64,000 nucleotides of DNA. Origin: CAWUEX02 sp963921305 (lineage in GTDB: Bacteria; Pseudomonadota; Alphaproteobacteria; Rhodospirillales; Rhodospirillaceae). The notes under the pieces are model-generated. The model saw only the letters and a list, made by a program, of their open reading frames with translations. It had not been told where the DNA came from and searched no databases. Made by a program: the position numbers and the translations under genes. This document shows, one piece after another, positions 33,917 to 43,812 of the stretch. The stretch is taken from NCBI GenBank assembly GCA_963921305.4, contig CAWUEX030000002.1:1364001-1428000 (forward strand). Reading direction: 5' to 3'. How positions within the stretch are numbered: position 1 is the first letter of the stretch; every line of letters begins with the position of its first letter.

Positions 33917-35212
33917 GTGCGCGGACTCTTTCTCTTTTCTTTTCTGACGCTCTTTAGCGCGGCCTCAATGCCGGCCGCGGAGATGCCGGTGGCGTCCGCG
34001 GAAGACGCCGGGCTACAGCCGTTCGCCATCGATCATCTCGATTCAGCAATGTCCGCTCTGGTCGACAGCGGCCGCCGCGCCGGCGTGGTCTGGGCCGTCG
34101 CCAAAGATGGCAAGCTGCTCACCCACAAAGCCGCAGGCTGGCGCGATCTAGAGAACGGCCTGCCCATGCAGACGGACACTTGGGTGCGCTACTACTCCAT
34201 GACCCGCGCCGTCACCGGCCTCGCGGTGATGATGTTGCATGAGGAAGGTCAGTTTGAGCTAGATGACCCGGTCGCGAAATTCATTCCGGCCTTCGCCGAC
34301 ACGCCTGTTTTGAAAGACCGCACTGGCGATCCCACAGACGTCGAGCCCCAGAGCACACCGCTCACCGTCTATCACCTGCTCAACTACACCTCGGGACTCG
34401 GCTATCCCTTTGACTACGCCCCGTCGCTCAATGTGTCGTTCGACACTGTACTGTCGTCCGGCCTCACCATCGAACAAGGCATCACTGAGCTGGCCGCCAA
34501 ACCGCTGCTGTTTCAGCCCGGGCAGCATTGGTACTACGGATTTTCTGGCGATGTGCTTGGGCGCCTGGTCGAGGTTTGGTCCGGCCAGTCCTACGACGCC
34601 TTTCTGCGCAGCCGTATTTTTGCGCCGCTCGGCCTGATCGATATCGGCTTTCAGTTGTCCGCTGACGACTGGCATCGCATGGCTAAAGTGTATGGCAAAG
34701 ATGATGACGGCAATCTGATCGACGTCACCGCCAATCTGCCGCCCATCAACTCCTTCCGCGCCGGTGATACCGTCTTCTCAGGCGGCGGCGGACTCGCGGG
34801 AACGGCGCTGGACTATCTCAAGATTGCCCAACTGCTGTTGAACGGCGGAGCGTTGGACGGCGTCAGGTTGTTGAAGCCGGAAACCGTTGCGCTGATGACC
34901 CGCAACCATCTGACACCTGATCAAGGGCCGCTCAATTGGTACGCCCAAGGCCGATTTACGGAGAACGATCCCTGGCGGCGGCACGACGGCTATGGCTGGG
35001 GCTTGAGCATCGGGGTGCGTCTTGAGGGCGAGCCGCACACCATCGGCGGCGGGCGGGGCGAGTTCACCTGGGACGGGTTCGCCAACACGACCTTCTTCGC
35101 CGATCCGGAAAACGGCATCGTCGCAATCGCTCTGTCCCAGTATCTCGGCCCCAATCAGGACGAACTGGCTCTCGTCTTGCGCACCAGTTTGTACGGTGCT
35201 CTCGGCGATTAA
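33917..35212 (+). CDS. Secreted beta-lactamase-like serine hydrolase with SxxR motif, copy 2
   Basis: This 431-residue tandem paralogue of the preceding gene has a GTG start immediately after its TAA. It has a signal peptide (LFLFSFLTLFSAASMPAA). Conserved blocks are RYYSMTRAVTGLAVMMLHEEG, VYHLLNYTSGLGY, WYYGFSGDVLGRLVEV and WDGFANTTFFADP. The Ser motif is again SxxR rather than SxxK. Both copies share the substitution, which suggests it predates the duplication and is tolerated or selected. It is convergent with the binding protein gene at 35228. Confidence 0.87.
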   Translation: MRGLFLFSFLTLFSAASMPAAEMPVASAEDAGLQPFAIDHLDSAMSALVDSGRRAGVVWAVAKDGKLLTHKAAGWRDLENGLPMQTDTWVRYYSMTRAVTGLAVMMLHEEGQFELDDPVAKFIPAFADTPVLKDRTGDPTDVEPQSTPLTVYHLLNYTSGLGYPFDYAPSLNVSFDTVLSSGLTIEQGITELAAKPLLFQPGQHWYYGFSGDVLGRLVEVWSGQSYDAFLRSRIFAPLGLIDIGFQLSADDWHRMAKVYGKDDDGNLIDVTANLPPINSFRAGDTVFSGGGGLAGTALDYLKIAQLLLNGGALDGVRLLKPETVALMTRNHLTPDQGPLNWYAQGRFTENDPWRRHDGYGWGLSIGVRLEGEPHTIGGGRGEFTWDGFANTTFFADPENGIVAIALSQYLGPNQDELALVLRTSLYGALGD

Positions 35213-35227
35213 ACCGTCGGCGCGGCG

Positions 35228-36772
35228 CTATTCAGCCAGGGTGAGTTTTTCCATCGCCAACTGTTTGTGCCGGTAGTGCAGGGGACCAAGCCGCCCGCTT
35301 GCTGCGACCACATCCACCAGCGGCACCAGGAACAAGGATGGTGCTAGGTCGTGCACCTCTTTGGACAACGCTTGCAGGGCGCGTTCCCGCTTGGCGGGAT
35401 CGAACATGCCGTGGGTGGCGTCGATGCGTGGCATCATCTCCGGTACGCAAAAGAACGGTGTGGGTTTGTTGCACGAGAAAATCTCAATCGCCCGGATCAC
35501 ATCCCAATAGGACGCACCGTTCCACGTGGCGGAAATAGCGTCGGCCTCGCCCCACTCGCCCGAGAAGTATTTCGCGATCCACTGCGCCCCCTGCACCGGG
35601 TGGGGCTCGAACTGAATACCCACCGCTGCCAAATCCTGAGCGATCTTCTGGTACATGGTCGCCGCTTCCACCACGCCGCCGGCAATCAGCACATCGGCCC
35701 GGAAGGCGAAGCCATCTTCGTATCCTGCCGCACGCAAGAGCTCCCGTGATTTTACCGGATCATACGGATAGGGTTCGACATCCGGGTTGAAACCGGTCAT
35801 CCCCGGCACCCCCGGCTGGCCCGCAGGTGTGGTCGTGCCCAGCATGATGATGTCGCTGATGGCGCGCTTATCCACGGCGTAATTGATCGCCTGCCTGACG
35901 CGCTGATCCTGAAAGGGCGAGTCCTCGCGCAGGTTAGACAAAGCAATCGACGTAACCTGGCCGCCGGGACGGGTGGTGATATTGAATCCATTCGCGCGCA
36001 GCAGATCGAGCTCGATCACACCGAAGTTGTAGCCGATATCCACTTCCCCAGTCAGCAGCGCCTGAATCTGCGTCGCCGCGTCCTTGACGATCCGCAGTTC
36101 AATCGTGTGGAAGGTCAAAGGTGGACGCCAGCTTTCCCTGTTGGCTTTCAGAATCGGTGTCTGCGCACTCAGGTTCCAGTCGTCCACCACGTAGGAGCCC
36201 GTGCCGACAGGGGCGAGGCTGAACTCCTCAGGGCCCAGTTCTTCATACAGCCACGGATCGGGCATCAGGATGGTGCCGAAACGCCGCGGCAGCAGCACGT
36301 CGGGTGCGGTGGTCTCAACTTCCAGCGTCAGATCATCGGCCGCGCGGATAGATTTGATCTTGCGGGTTTCCCCGGAAATCACGAAGCGCCGCGCCGCATC
36401 GCTTTGCAGGTAATCGATGGTCTTGACCACGGCCTCGGCGGTGAACGGGCGGCCATTGGAGTACACGACGTTCGGGCGGAGATGAATACGCCACACCGTT
36501 TCTGAGATCGGTTCCGCTTCCAGCGCCAAGCCCGGCTCTAACGTACCGTCGGTGGCGACAACAAACAGCGAGTCGTGAATCTGTGGGTGCGGATTAACGA
36601 TGCCCTGCACCAGCGCCGAGAACGGGTTCAGCAGTGCCACCAGATTCCCTGTCGTTGCGGCACGTAGTGTCTCGGCCTGCGTCGCTGGACTCAGGCTTGT
36701 CCAGATCACCAAAGCGATGGCACCGCACAGAGCTCTCAAGGTGCCAACTCCGTTATGTGCTCTTGCCTGCAC
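35228..36772 (-). CDS. ABC transporter substrate-binding protein, family 5 (peptide type), A
   Basis: This 514-residue periplasmic solute-binding protein of the dipeptide/oligopeptide family has a signal peptide (ALCGAIALVIWTSLSPATQA), LEPGLALEAEPISETVWRIHLRPNVVYSNG in adjacent blocks, APVGTGSYVVDDW and RVRQAINYAVDKRAISD. The GTG start is preceded by AGGAGA. No permease or ATPase genes are adjacent. A second family-5 protein is encoded divergently 122 nt away. The ligand is unknown but could be a peptide, opine or other amide. Confidence 0.9.
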   Translation of the reverse strand: MQARAHNGVGTLRALCGAIALVIWTSLSPATQAETLRAATTGNLVALLNPFSALVQGIVNPHPQIHDSLFVVATDGTLEPGLALEAEPISETVWRIHLRPNVVYSNGRPFTAEAVVKTIDYLQSDAARRFVISGETRKIKSIRAADDLTLEVETTAPDVLLPRRFGTILMPDPWLYEELGPEEFSLAPVGTGSYVVDDWNLSAQTPILKANRESWRPPLTFHTIELRIVKDAATQIQALLTGEVDIGYNFGVIELDLLRANGFNITTRPGGQVTSIALSNLREDSPFQDQRVRQAINYAVDKRAISDIIMLGTTTPAGQPGVPGMTGFNPDVEPYPYDPVKSRELLRAAGYEDGFAFRADVLIAGGVVEAATMYQKIAQDLAAVGIQFEPHPVQGAQWIAKYFSGEWGEADAISATWNGASYWDVIRAIEIFSCNKPTPFFCVPEMMPRIDATHGMFDPAKRERALQALSKEVHDLAPSLFLVPLVDVVAASGRLGPLHYRHKQLAMEKLTLAE

Positions 36773-36894
36773 AGCTGTCTCCTATTCCCGACGGTCAGGC
36801 GATTCTCGCGCCGTCTTGATTTCAGGCCAATGGGTCACCGATGATCGTGTTCGTTACGCTACCATGAACCGTTTTGAGTCACGACTGGCGATAT

Positions 36895-38478
36895 ATGCTC
36901 CGCTGCGCGCTTCTCATCCTCAGTGTCCTGTTCTCGCTTTCCGTTTCGGCGTCCGGCCCTGCAAAAGCTGAACAGGCGGTCCATCGCGGCAACCGCGGCG
37001 AGCCGGATACGTTGGACCCGCACAAGACCGCCAACGGCTGGGAAGCCAGCATCGCCATGGAGGTGTTCATGGGACTGACATCAGGAGGGCCCGGAGGTGA
37101 GCTCCTCCCCGGTATGGCCGAGTCTTGGACCGTCTCTGACGATGGGCTGACCTATACCTGGACCCTGCGCGACGGACTACAGTGGTCCGACGGCGAAGCG
37201 CTCACGTCGGCTGATTTTGTTTACTCTTATCGCCGTCTGCTTGATCCAGCGACCGCGTCGTCCTTTGCTTCGCTGCTCTATCCCATCAAAAATGCTAAAG
37301 CGGTCAACACCGGGCAGCTCGACACCGCAGCACTTGGCGTCAGCGCATCCGATGATCTCACGGTCGTCATGACTCTGGAGCATCCCGCACCGTACCTGCC
37401 GCAGATGCTCATTCATCGCGGCTTGCCCGTTCCCCGGCATGCGGTCGAAAAACACGGCACCCGCTGGACGCGGCCTGAGAACTTTGTCGGCAACGGCGCA
37501 TTTACCCTGGCTGAATGGGTGCCTCAGTCTCATGTGCGGCTGGAGCGTAACCCCATGTTCTTCGATGCAGCCGCCGTCCGCCTCGATGCGCTGTACTTTC
37601 ACCCTACCGAAAACCTCGGTGCGGGTTTGGCGCAGTTCCGGGCCGGAGACCTCGACGTGTTGCCCGCGCTACCGTCGGACCGCTTGCAGTGGGCACGGGA
37701 AAATATGCCCGAGTCCCTGCGGGTGATGCCATCGCTCGGCGTCGAGTATCTCGTGTTCAACGTCAACGCACCGCCGTTCGATGATGTGCGGGTGCGTCAG
37801 GCTCTGTCCGCTGCGGTCAACCGTCCGGTGCTGGCCCAGAACTTTCTCAAAGGTGGCGAACGGGATGCCTATTCCATCGTCCATCCGGGCGTGATGGCGC
37901 AGTATGACGCCTTCCGGCCGACCGTGCTGCAAGGCGGCGATCAGGCGCGGATGGCGCGGGCATGGCAGCTGCTGGCAGAGGCCGGCTACGATCAGGACAA
38001 CCCGCTCATCGTGCAAGTGCGTTTCAACAATCAGGATATTATTTCGGCGACCATGGATGTTGTTGCCCGCATGTGGGGTCGTCTTCCGATGGCGGTCGAA
38101 CTGATCGGATCCGATACGCCGACGCTGTATTCCGATCTGCGCACCGAAAATTTTCAGGTGGCGCGGGCGGCCTGGTATCCGGAGGCCGTCGATCCCTCGA
38201 CCTATTTGTACTTGCTGCGCTCTACCTCAGGTCCGATGAATCAGTCCGGTTACAGCAATCCCGAGTTTGATCGCGTGCTCGATCTTGCCGATCAAGAAAC
38301 CAATCCCGAAAAGCGTCTCGCCTATTTTCGCCAAGCCGAAGTGATCGCGGGCGAGGATCAGCCGCTGGCACCCTTGTTCTATTACTCCTACCGCATGCTC
38401 GTCGCCCCGCGCGTCGGCGGTTGGGTCGACTACAACCGTAACACTCACCCGGGCCGGTTTCTGTACGTGAAGGATTAG
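36895..38478 (+). CDS. ABC transporter substrate-binding protein, family 5 (OppA type), B
   Basis: This 527-residue OppA-like periplasmic protein has a signal peptide (RCALLILSVLFSLSVSASG). Conserved blocks are RGNRGEPDTLDPHKTANGWE, YTWTLRDGLQWSDGEALTSADFVYSYRRLLDP in pieces, FVGNGAFTLAEW and RVRQALSAAVNRPVLA. The ATG at 36895 gives a compact signal peptide; a TTG at 36874 is an alternative. No transporter partners are nearby, so it must dock to a permease elsewhere or act as a scavenging binder. It is convergent with the GGT gene. Confidence 0.9.
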   Translation: MLRCALLILSVLFSLSVSASGPAKAEQAVHRGNRGEPDTLDPHKTANGWEASIAMEVFMGLTSGGPGGELLPGMAESWTVSDDGLTYTWTLRDGLQWSDGEALTSADFVYSYRRLLDPATASSFASLLYPIKNAKAVNTGQLDTAALGVSASDDLTVVMTLEHPAPYLPQMLIHRGLPVPRHAVEKHGTRWTRPENFVGNGAFTLAEWVPQSHVRLERNPMFFDAAAVRLDALYFHPTENLGAGLAQFRAGDLDVLPALPSDRLQWARENMPESLRVMPSLGVEYLVFNVNAPPFDDVRVRQALSAAVNRPVLAQNFLKGGERDAYSIVHPGVMAQYDAFRPTVLQGGDQARMARAWQLLAEAGYDQDNPLIVQVRFNNQDIISATMDVVARMWGRLPMAVELIGSDTPTLYSDLRTENFQVARAAWYPEAVDPSTYLYLLRSTSGPMNQSGYSNPEFDRVLDLADQETNPEKRLAYFRQAEVIAGEDQPLAPLFYYSYRMLVAPRVGGWVDYNRNTHPGRFLYVKD

Positions 38479-38501
38479 GCCGGTACGAACTGAAGCTCGA
38501 G

Positions 38502-40283
38502 CTACCGCCCGGCGGCGTAACCCTGCATGCCGCGGGCATTGGCGGCGGCCCGCAACAGGTCGCCATCCGCAGCGCAGGCGGACAAGCGGCCTTCCGACCA
38601 GTCCGGTCCCCTTGCTATGTCATGGCCGCGCCGCGCTAATTCAGAAATGACGGTCTCGCCAACACGCCCTTCGACCACCAGCCGTCCGGGAAACGCCTGG
38701 CGCGGGTAGAAGGAATTGGGCCAGTGCTCCGAATGAAACGCTGGCGCGTCGATGGCTTCCTGTAAATTTAGGCCGTGGTGGACGTGCCGCAGAAAGAACA
38801 CCAGCGACCACTGGTCCTGTTGATCCCCCCCGGGCGTGCCGAAGGCCATGTAGGGTTTGCTGTCGCGCAGGGCGAGCGAGGGCGTCAACGTCGTGCGCGG
38901 GCGTTTGCCCGGCGCCAGGGCGTTGGGGGAGCGTTCGTCCAGCCAGAACATCTGTGCCCGGGTGTTGAGGCAGAACCCAAGGTCCGGAATCACTGGCGAG
39001 CCTTGCAACCAGCCGCCGCTGGGTGTGGCAGAGACTATGTTGCCCCAGCGGTCGATGACATCCAGATGGCAGGTGTCGCCCCGTGTCGCCCCGGACTTCG
39101 CTACGGTTGGTTCTCCGGCGCCGAACTCGCCCAGGTCCTGGCCGTGCGCCGGCGCGGAGTCCCCCGTGCCAATCGGTCCGCCGTGTCCGGGGATGCTTCC
39201 AGGCCGCAGATCAAGAGAGGCTTCATCGGTGATGAGCCCTCGCCGTTCTCTCGCGTACTCATCGCTCAGCAAGGTGTCGAGGGGCACGTCGGCAAATTTG
39301 GGATCGGCGTAAAACGCTTCCCGGTCGGCAAAGGCGAGTTTGGTGCTCTCGACAACGGTGTGAATAAACTCGACACCGTTCGGGTCCATGTGCCCCAAAT
39401 CAAAACCCGCCAACACCGCGAGTTGTTGTAGGAACACCGGGCCCTGGCCCCAAGGTCCAGTCTTGCACACGGTGTATCCGTGATAGTCAAACGTCACGGG
39501 GTCTTCGTAGGTGGCTGACCACCCCCCAATGTCATCGCCCGTCAGCAACCCCTTGTGGCGCTCGCCCGAGGTGTCCATCGCCTCGGTGGACGCGCAAAAG
39601 CGGTCAATGGCCTCGGCCACGAAGCCCGCCCGCCACAGGGTGCGGGCGGCATCGATCCCGGTTTCGCGCGATCCCTTTGTCGCATCGGCGTGATCGGCAA
39701 GTGTGCGGTAGGTCTTGGCCAACCGTGGATTACGGAACAGTGCCCCGGCTTTCGGCGGCGATCCATCTGGCAAATACACCGCGGCGGACGTCGGCCACTC
39801 GGTTGTAAACAGTCCTTCAAGGCGGGCGATGACGTCCGCCGTCGTCGGCAACAGCGGCTGGCCGTGCTCCAAATAGTGCAGTGCCGGTTCCAGCACGTCA
39901 CTGAGCGTCCAGGTGCCATGGTCGCGCAGCAGCATCAGCCAGGCATCGAACGCACCGGGCACGACGGTGGCGAGGAGTCCGGTGCCAGGCACCATGGTCA
40001 GTCCAAGGGTGTTGAAGGCCTCAAGTGTCGCCGCCTGCGGCGCGACGCCTTGGGCGCACACCACTTTGGTCTCTTGGCCTGCCGGGGCGATCAGCATCGG
40101 CACTTCGCCGCCAGGACCATTGAGATGCGGTTCAACCACTTGCAGGGTGAAGCCTGCCGCCACCGCCGCATCGAACGCGTTGCCGCCGCGTTCGAGCACG
40201 CTCATGGCAACACCAGTGGCAAGCCAATGGGTCGACGCGGCAACGCCGAAGGTTCCGGTGATTTCCGGACGGGTGGTGAACAT
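38502..40283 (-). CDS. Gamma-glutamyltransferase family protein (cytoplasmic type)
   Basis: This 593-residue Ntn-hydrolase of the GGT/cephalosporin acylase family has VAMSVLERGGNAFDAAVAAGF, EPHLNGPGGEVPML and GDTCHLDVIDRWGN, with the self-cleavage nucleophile Thr in GDTCH, then GKRPRTTLTPSLALRDSKP and GTPGGDQQDQW. No signal peptide is visible, unlike the second GGT at 60667. It is the last gene of a minus-strand run DUF1499, alpha/beta hydrolase, MBL protein, GGT. Likely hydrolyses a gamma-glutamyl or related amide substrate. Confidence 0.88.
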   Translation of the reverse strand: MFTTRPEITGTFGVAASTHWLATGVAMSVLERGGNAFDAAVAAGFTLQVVEPHLNGPGGEVPMLIAPAGQETKVVCAQGVAPQAATLEAFNTLGLTMVPGTGLLATVVPGAFDAWLMLLRDHGTWTLSDVLEPALHYLEHGQPLLPTTADVIARLEGLFTTEWPTSAAVYLPDGSPPKAGALFRNPRLAKTYRTLADHADATKGSRETGIDAARTLWRAGFVAEAIDRFCASTEAMDTSGERHKGLLTGDDIGGWSATYEDPVTFDYHGYTVCKTGPWGQGPVFLQQLAVLAGFDLGHMDPNGVEFIHTVVESTKLAFADREAFYADPKFADVPLDTLLSDEYARERRGLITDEASLDLRPGSIPGHGGPIGTGDSAPAHGQDLGEFGAGEPTVAKSGATRGDTCHLDVIDRWGNIVSATPSGGWLQGSPVIPDLGFCLNTRAQMFWLDERSPNALAPGKRPRTTLTPSLALRDSKPYMAFGTPGGDQQDQWSLVFFLRHVHHGLNLQEAIDAPAFHSEHWPNSFYPRQAFPGRLVVEGRVGETVISELARRGHDIARGPDWSEGRLSACAADGDLLRAAANARGMQGYAAGR

Positions 40284-40292
40284 GCGGCTGCG

Positions 40293-41147
40293 CTACCAGC
40301 CGATCACGTAATGCCACATGACCCGCTCGACATGCAGCTCGAACCAGCGGTCATAGTTTTGCCAGCTCTGATACTGCGGCAACTCGACCTTGGTGATAAC
40401 GTCGAACGCAGACGTGCCCGCATCCAGTTCCTGTTTGACGGCGGTCATCAAGTCCGACCAATACCCCAGCGTGCTTTCCACCACCTCCCGTCCGACCACG
40501 GGGGACCGGTGGCCGCGGGCGACGCGTTCGAAATCCAGCGCCAAGATTTCACGCAAGGTGCGCACCGTATCACCGGGGTAGTAGTCGGGCAGATTGCCGA
40601 ACGGCAAGGCCTGTTCCGACAAAAGATCAACCACAAACAGCAGCTTCTCGTCGGGAAAGCGCGTGATGGTCATGCAATCGCCATGATTACGCCCGAGGTA
40701 CAAAAGTTCGATGCGCGGCCCGCCCAAATCCAAGGTGTAGGTGTCACTGTAGGTAATGGACGGCGGCACGACATCCGGATCGGGCACGTAATCGAAGGTG
40801 TCCAGGCAGTTCTCATGGGCGACGAACACGGCGCCTTCGTCGGCGAAAATCTGCCCGCCGCGGATGTGGTCGTAGTGCTCATGGCTATAGATGACGTGAC
40901 TCACCGGCTTGTCGGTTGCGGCGGCGATGCTGGCCCGCAGTTCTTGTGCCGAAGCAACATTGATGGGGTCGAACACGACCACACTGTCCGGCATCTCCAC
41001 CCATAGGCTGCGTCCGCCGCTGTTGCCAAAGGAATAAATGTTCTCTGCGATCTGCGTGGTTTCGCGCGGCGACCCGAACTGCGCCGCCGCCGGTGCCGCT
41101 AGGCACGCCGTCAGCACGGCAGTTATGAGTGCTTTAAGCAGGGGCAT
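40293..41147 (-). CDS. Secreted metallo-beta-lactamase-fold hydrolase
   Basis: This 284-residue protein has a signal peptide (LKALITAVLTACLAAPAAAQ) and the MBL zinc motif YSHEHYDHIRGG (HxHxDH). A third ligand His lies in LGRNHGDCM and an Asp in FVVDLLSEQ. The ATG at 41147 overlaps the upstream hydrolase by 14 nt, so the genes are translated from one transcript. A longer in-frame start lies deep inside the neighbour and lacks support. The substrate is unknown; cleavage of a lactone, lactam or thioester is possible. Confidence 0.87.
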   Translation of the reverse strand: MPLLKALITAVLTACLAAPAAAQFGSPRETTQIAENIYSFGNSGGRSLWVEMPDSVVVFDPINVASAQELRASIAAATDKPVSHVIYSHEHYDHIRGGQIFADEGAVFVAHENCLDTFDYVPDPDVVPPSITYSDTYTLDLGGPRIELLYLGRNHGDCMTITRFPDEKLLFVVDLLSEQALPFGNLPDYYPGDTVRTLREILALDFERVARGHRSPVVGREVVESTLGYWSDLMTAVKQELDAGTSAFDVITKVELPQYQSWQNYDRWFELHVERVMWHYVIGW

Positions 41148-42075
41148 CAAGGAACGCGCGGGCTTCGTGGGCGATAACGTGTGAGCCGACGGAAAACACG
41201 CCGTGGGACAGCTCGGGCAGGTCGACCAGCGTCGCGTTGGGAGTGTCACGCGCCGCCGCCAGGGTTTCGTCATACAACACGCCGTGCGGGTTGAGCAGCG
41301 CCATCGGTTGCGTCACCATCGGATACCGCTCGGTGCTCGGATAGGTGAACACGGAAACATAGGCCCACCATTCTTTGTCGCCGCCGCGCATGCGTTCCTG
41401 GAAAATCTTGATCGCCTGTTCCAGGGTCACACCTTCGGCCCGGCGTTTCACTGTGCCGTCCCACAGGTCGGCGACGCGCGTGCCGGCCTCGGTGTAGGGC
41501 GAACGGTCCTGCCGGTTCAGCATCTCCTGTTGGCGCTCTTCGCTGGTGTAGTAGGGCACCGCGACCAGGCACAACTTGCGGATCAGCTCCGGGCGTTCGA
41601 TGGCCAGGTCGACGGCGATGGTGCAGCCGGTGTGATAGCCCAGCAAATCCACCTTGGCGTAGTTGGCATCGCCGCCGAAGCTCAGGTTGTCGAGGGCATC
41701 GCCCATCGCGCCGGAGTATCCGGACATTTCCGGAATTTCAGGCGGCCGGTCCGACTCACCATAGCCTGGGGTGTCCGCCGCCATCGCCAGACGGTCTTGG
41801 CCCAAGTCGGCAATCAGGTCGCGGTAATACCAGCCGCTGGCCGGGCTGGGGTGAAAACACATGATCGGATTTCGCGTCTGCCGCGCCGGATTGAGGGGCC
41901 GCGCGACGTGCACATGCAGTTGACCATAGCGGCAATCGACGTAGCGCCGTTCGATCAGCACCTCGCCCCGGATCTCGCGCGCCAGTACACGAGACGCAGA
42001 CAGAACGCCGGTAGCGCCCAGCGCTCCCGCCGCAGTCAGAAGGCGGCGACGGGAGATATCCAAGGAAGTCGTCAT
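41134..42075 (-). CDS. Tat-exported alpha/beta hydrolase with His at the nucleophile position
   Basis: This 313-residue protein has a twin-arginine signal (ISRRRLLTAAGALGATGVL) and an alpha/beta-hydrolase fold: CFHPSPASGWYYRDLIADLG, ADTPGYGESDRPPE and the elbow LLGYHTGCTIAVDLA. The residue at the Ser position is His, a variant that occurs in other alpha/beta hydrolases. A C-terminal His candidate is in PELSHGVFSVGSH. It is related in sequence blocks to the double-domain proteins at 9.4-12.8 kb. It lies between DUF1499 and the MBL gene in one operon. Confidence 0.85.
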   Translation of the reverse strand: MTTSLDISRRRLLTAAGALGATGVLSASRVLAREIRGEVLIERRYVDCRYGQLHVHVARPLNPARQTRNPIMCFHPSPASGWYYRDLIADLGQDRLAMAADTPGYGESDRPPEIPEMSGYSGAMGDALDNLSFGGDANYAKVDLLGYHTGCTIAVDLAIERPELIRKLCLVAVPYYTSEERQQEMLNRQDRSPYTEAGTRVADLWDGTVKRRAEGVTLEQAIKIFQERMRGGDKEWWAYVSVFTYPSTERYPMVTQPMALLNPHGVLYDETLAAARDTPNATLVDLPELSHGVFSVGSHVIAHEARAFLDAPA

Positions 42076-42081
42076 CCTCGA

Positions 42082-42894
42082 CTAGTGCGCAGGACGTCCA
42101 GAGACCTCGCGGAGGTATTTGCGCACCCGCTCGGCGTTGGCACCGACATCACCAAAGCCGATGCGCGACTTCGAGCGAATGTCGACCTCATACGCCATCG
42201 GTACCGCTTCGACACGGATCACCACATCGTCGACAAAGCCGAACCACTGGGTGGTGTCGTAGGCTTCGATCCGGCCCAGTTGCGGGTTGGCGGACACCAG
42301 GGTCCAGCCCATTTCCTCCACGCCTTTCAAGGCCTTCTCGAACACGGCCTCATAGTGTGTGCCTTCAAAGCGCAACGCTTCGATATCTGGATAGTGGTCC
42401 TTCTGTTCGGCGACGACATCGACCGAGCGGCCAAAACCTTCCACCAACGGCACATACTCAGGTGGGTTGCGCGCGCCCCACTCTTCACGGAGCGGGACGA
42501 CATCTATGAACGCCGGTGGATTGTCGAAGTCGGTGGTGACTTCGTGAATGGGCGGTGCGCCGCGGCTGGTTTGGCTATAGGGCACGATGAACACGGCGCC
42601 GGCTATAACGAGGCCGAGCAAACCTGTCGCCGCGTTACTCAGCACGTCGCCCTTAAAAGCGATGATGCCGAGGATAAATCCGATCAGGCACAGGGCGGCG
42701 CCGGCCAGCATCCCATAAATGGCGTACCGGAGAACGCCAAAAGCCGGGAACAGTTCGAGCACACCGGCTTGATAGAGCGGTCCGGAAGCGGCTGCGACCA
42801 CGGCGCCCAGAATGACGAGCGTCAACCCGATGGAGCAGGCTCTCCCCGTGTTCTTTTCAGCAAAACTTGGTTGTGCAGCGCTGGCTTCACCCAT
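42082..42894 (-). CDS. DUF1499 family membrane protein
   Basis: This 270-residue protein has three N-terminal hydrophobic segments (about 20-40, 50-78 and 85-105: GLTLVILGAVVAAASG, YGMLAGAALCLIGFILGIIAF, LLGLVIAGAVFIV) and a C-terminal soluble DUF1499 domain (DHYPDIEALRFEG, WTLVSANPQLGRIEAYDTTQWFGFVDDVVIRV in pieces, EVDIRSKSRIGFGDVGANAERVRKYLRE). A GGGAGG Shine-Dalgarno precedes the ATG. It is first in the run with the Tat hydrolase, MBL and GGT genes. Function unknown. Confidence 0.85.
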   Translation of the reverse strand: MGEASAAQPSFAEKNTGRACSIGLTLVILGAVVAAASGPLYQAGVLELFPAFGVLRYAIYGMLAGAALCLIGFILGIIAFKGDVLSNAATGLLGLVIAGAVFIVPYSQTSRGAPPIHEVTTDFDNPPAFIDVVPLREEWGARNPPEYVPLVEGFGRSVDVVAEQKDHYPDIEALRFEGTHYEAVFEKALKGVEEMGWTLVSANPQLGRIEAYDTTQWFGFVDDVVIRVEAVPMAYEVDIRSKSRIGFGDVGANAERVRKYLREVSGRPAH

Positions 42895-43017
42895 GGCAAC
42901 CTCCCCTTTATCGCGGTCCGGAGCGACGCCCGCTCCATCTGAGTTGGGGGATCATACCGCCACAGCGGGAGGGAACCAAGCCGGGGCCTGGGTCTTCACA
43001 GGTGTTGGACGTAGCGG

Positions 43018-43811
<794 letters not shown>

Positions 43812-43812
<1 letters not shown>

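Noticed and set aside
39555..41006. A 483-codon plus-strand open frame
   Set aside because: It is antisense to the GGT and MBL genes and contains no recognisable domain.
41203..42942. A 579-codon plus-strand open frame
   Set aside because: It is antisense to the Tat hydrolase and DUF1499 genes, which have clear motifs; long antisense frames are expected at this G+C.
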